Origin: VMDJ01 sp038146785
Lineage (GTDB): Bacteria > Pseudomonadota > Gammaproteobacteria > Chromatiales > Chromatiaceae
Assembly (NCBI GenBank): GCA_038146785.1
Contig: JAYQSI010000017.1
Location: 62,001-126,000, forward strand
Length of the DNA stretch: 64,000 nucleotides
Direction of reading: 5' to 3'
This document shows positions 62,388 through 64,000 of this stretch, in pieces; position 1 is the stretch's first letter, and the number at the start of each line of letters is the position of its first letter. Both the position numbers and the translations under genes were made by a program. The notes beneath the pieces are model-generated. The model ran no database searches. It worked only from the letters and a program-made list of their open reading frames with translations, and was not told the DNA's origin.

Positions 62388-64000
62388 TTAGTTGTCTTTG
62401 CCGACTTGTAGCACCGCAAGGAAAGCTTCTTGTGGAATCTCCACGCGCCCTACTTGTTTCATGCGTTTTTTACCGGCTTTTTGTTTTTCTAAAAGCTTAC
62501 GTTTTCGAGAAGCGTCACCACCATAACACTTTGCGGTTACATTTTTGCGTAAAGCTTTCACTGATGAGCGCGCAATAATCTTAGCGCCAATAGCTGCTTG
62601 GATAGCCACTTCAAACATCTGACGCGGAATGATTTCTTTCATGCGGTCAGTTAAATCACGACCGCGAGATTCTGCGTAATCACGATGCACGATGATTGAA
62701 AGTGCATCGACCTTCTCGCTGTTAATCAGAATGTCGAGCTTAATCAGCTTAGCCTCTTGGAAGCGCTTAAATTCATATTCAAACGAGGCATAACCACGAC
62801 TGACCGATTTAAGGCGATCAAAGAAGTCGAGTACAACTTCATTCATGGGCAAGTCGTAAGTTAATTGAACTTGGCCAGCAAGATATTGCATGTTCTTTTG
62901 AACGCCGCGCTTCTCAATACACAGATTGATCACGTTACCGAGGTAATCTTGAGGCACCAAAATATTCGCTTCGATAATGGGCTCACGGACTTCAGCAATG
63001 CGGCTCGGATCAGGTAGATCCGAAGGGTTACTGATTTTGATGATTTCACCGCTGTTTAAAGCAATCTCGTAAATAACGGTTGGTGCAGTAGTAATCAGGT
63101 CGAGATCAAACTCACGCTCTAAGCGTTCTTGAATGATCTCCATGTGCAACATGCCCAAAAAGCCACAACGAAAACCAAATCCAAGCGCTTGGGATGTTTC
63201 TGGCTCGTAGGCTAATGCGGCATCGTTGAGTTTTAGTTTCTGCAGTGATTCGCGGAATGACTCATAGTCATCTGAGCTCACAGGGTATAGGCCAGCAAAA
63301 ACGCGCGGATGCATTTCCTTAAAACCCGGTAAAGGTTTGGCGGCCTGTTTATTTTCAATCGTTATGGTGTCACCGACTGGTGCGCCGTCGATATCTTTGA
63401 TGCCCGCGATAACAAAGCCTACTTCACCGGTTGAAAGCACTTTTTTATCTAAGCGCTTAGGTGTGAACACGCCCACCTTTTCAACTTGGAATGTCCGGCC
63501 TGTCGACATGATGCGCATTTTATCTTTTGGTTTAATCTCACCATTAACAACGCGGATCAGTGAGATAACGCCAACGTAAGGGTCAAACCAAGAATCAATA
63601 ATCAGAGCTTGCAGAGGATCTGATGCATCACCGGCTGGTGGAGGAATAAGTTTTATTAAGCTTTCAAGAAGATCCTCAATGCCAATGCCTGTCTTAGCAC
63701 TCACTTCTAGTGCTTCTGTCGCATCGATACCAATGATCTCTTCGATCTCTTGTTTGACCTTATCTGGATCAGCTGATGGTAAATCGATCTTATTAAGGAC
63801 AGGCACGACCTCTAAACCCTGCTCTATCGCGGTGTAACAGTTGGCCACACTTTGGGCTTCAACACCTTGTGCGGCATCAACGACCAACAAGGCGCCTTCA
63901 CAGGCTGCCAGTGAGCGAGAGACCTCATAAGAGAAATCAACGTGCCCTGGGGTATCGATAAAGTTGAGCTGGTAAGTCTCACCATTCTGCGCGGTGTAAT
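62388..64000 (-). CDS. lepA: Elongation factor 4 (LepA), N-terminus off the window edge
   Basis: LepA is a translational GTPase. The frame is open to base 64000, with DTPGHVDFSYEVSRSLAACE (G3) near the edge and VVPVLNKIDLPSADPDKV (G4), then domain II, and the LepA-specific C-terminus (DRMKEIIPRQMFEVAIQAAI, AIIARSSVKALRKNVTAKCY-like, KRKLLEKQKAGKKRMKQVG). The first part with G1 is outside the window. It leads the lepB-rnc-era-recO-pdxJ run. Confidence 0.96.
   Translation of the reverse strand, partial: YTAQNGETYQLNFIDTPGHVDFSYEVSRSLAACEGALLVVDAAQGVEAQSVANCYTAIEQGLEVVPVLNKIDLPSADPDKVKQEIEEIIGIDATEALEVSAKTGIGIEDLLESLIKLIPPPAGDASDPLQALIIDSWFDPYVGVISLIRVVNGEIKPKDKMRIMSTGRTFQVEKVGVFTPKRLDKKVLSTGEVGFVIAGIKDIDGAPVGDTITIENKQAAKPLPGFKEMHPRVFAGLYPVSSDDYESFRESLQKLKLNDAALAYEPETSQALGFGFRCGFLGMLHMEIIQERLEREFDLDLITTAPTVIYEIALNSGEIIKISNPSDLPDPSRIAEVREPIIEANILVPQDYLGNVINLCIEKRGVQKNMQYLAGQVQLTYDLPMNEVVLDFFDRLKSVSRGYASFEYEFKRFQEAKLIKLDILINSEKVDALSIIVHRDYAESRGRDLTDRMKEIIPRQMFEVAIQAAIGAKIIARSSVKALRKNVTAKCYGGDASRKRKLLEKQKAGKKRMKQVGRVEIPQEAFLAVLQVGKDN

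Noticed and set aside
1..64000. CRISPR array, prophage, transposase, rRNA or tRNA
   Set aside because: No regularly spaced repeats, integrase or transposase-like proteins, or recognisable structural RNA sequence were seen on either strand.

Overview
The window reads as ordinary chromosome from a gammaproteobacterium of middling GC content. The evidence is the set of gene orders: lolC-lolD, exbB-exbD-lpxK-trm112-kdsB, rne divergent from rluC, sdhCDAB-sdhE, and lepA-lepB-DUF4845-rnc-era-recO-pdxJ. I cannot name the genus. A marine or otherwise phosphate-poor lifestyle is an inference from the phosphate-related gene block. No rRNA, tRNA, CRISPR array, insertion sequence or prophage was seen.

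Layout. 0-1.8 kb: agmatine to putrescine (aguB, aguA). 1.9-8.3 kb: lipoprotein export, an ExbBD pair, lipid A and KDO synthesis, and a low-molecular-weight phosphatase. 8.3-13.4 kb: rne, then rluC, a HAD phosphatase and sppA. 13.4-18.6 kb: a same-strand accessory group with a CofD-like protein, a PLP-dependent decarboxylase, an acyl-AMP ligase, uppP and a phosphopantetheinyl transferase. 18.6-26.8 kb: recJ, yjgA, a GalT-like protein, succinate dehydrogenase and a tartrate/malate dehydrogenase. 26.8-31.9 kb: a lipid-remodelling block with olsB, a broken olsA, a HAD protein, two GT4 glycosyltransferases, dgkA and the 5' end of plcP. 31.9-38.4 kb: a 5'-truncated gap gene, the pit phosphate transporter, ppx and ppk. 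38.4-43.2 kb: an RND efflux pair and a PCuAC copper chaperone. 43.4-48.6 kb: a secreted FGE-fold protein, an ATP-grasp/GNAT-C39 peptidase pair, a UspA protein and a Sel1/SH3 protein. 48.6-54.6 kb: mtiP-hpt-nagZ, then a Dpp-type permease pair, an L,D-transpeptidase and a solute-binding protein. 54.6-64 kb: a CYTH protein, rlmD, an exonuclease, cysM, pdxJ, recO, era, rnc, DUF4845, lepB and lepA, which runs off the edge.

How the genes work together. The clearest system is phosphate-starvation physiology between about 26.7 and 38.4 kb. PlcP would release diacylglycerol from phospholipid, the GT4 enzymes would glycosylate it, OlsB/OlsA would make phosphorus-free ornithine lipid, DgkA would return diacylglycerol to phosphatidate, and Pit, Ppx and Ppk would handle phosphate and polyphosphate. 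Sites with a 7-4-7 Pho-box layout lie in front of several of these genes. Two less understood systems are the adenylating ligase/decarboxylase/PPTase/CofD-like group and the RLAN-type ATP-grasp/GNAT-C39 peptidase pair.

Sequence quality warning. At least eight conserved genes are split by single-base indels, mostly in short homopolymers (DUF2062, uppP, sdhA, pit, ppx, RND pump, PCuAC, L,D-transpeptidase). Two abrupt joins (near 13420 and 31870) each cut two genes at once. This looks more like an uncorrected draft or misassembly than biology, but decay cannot be excluded from the sequence alone.
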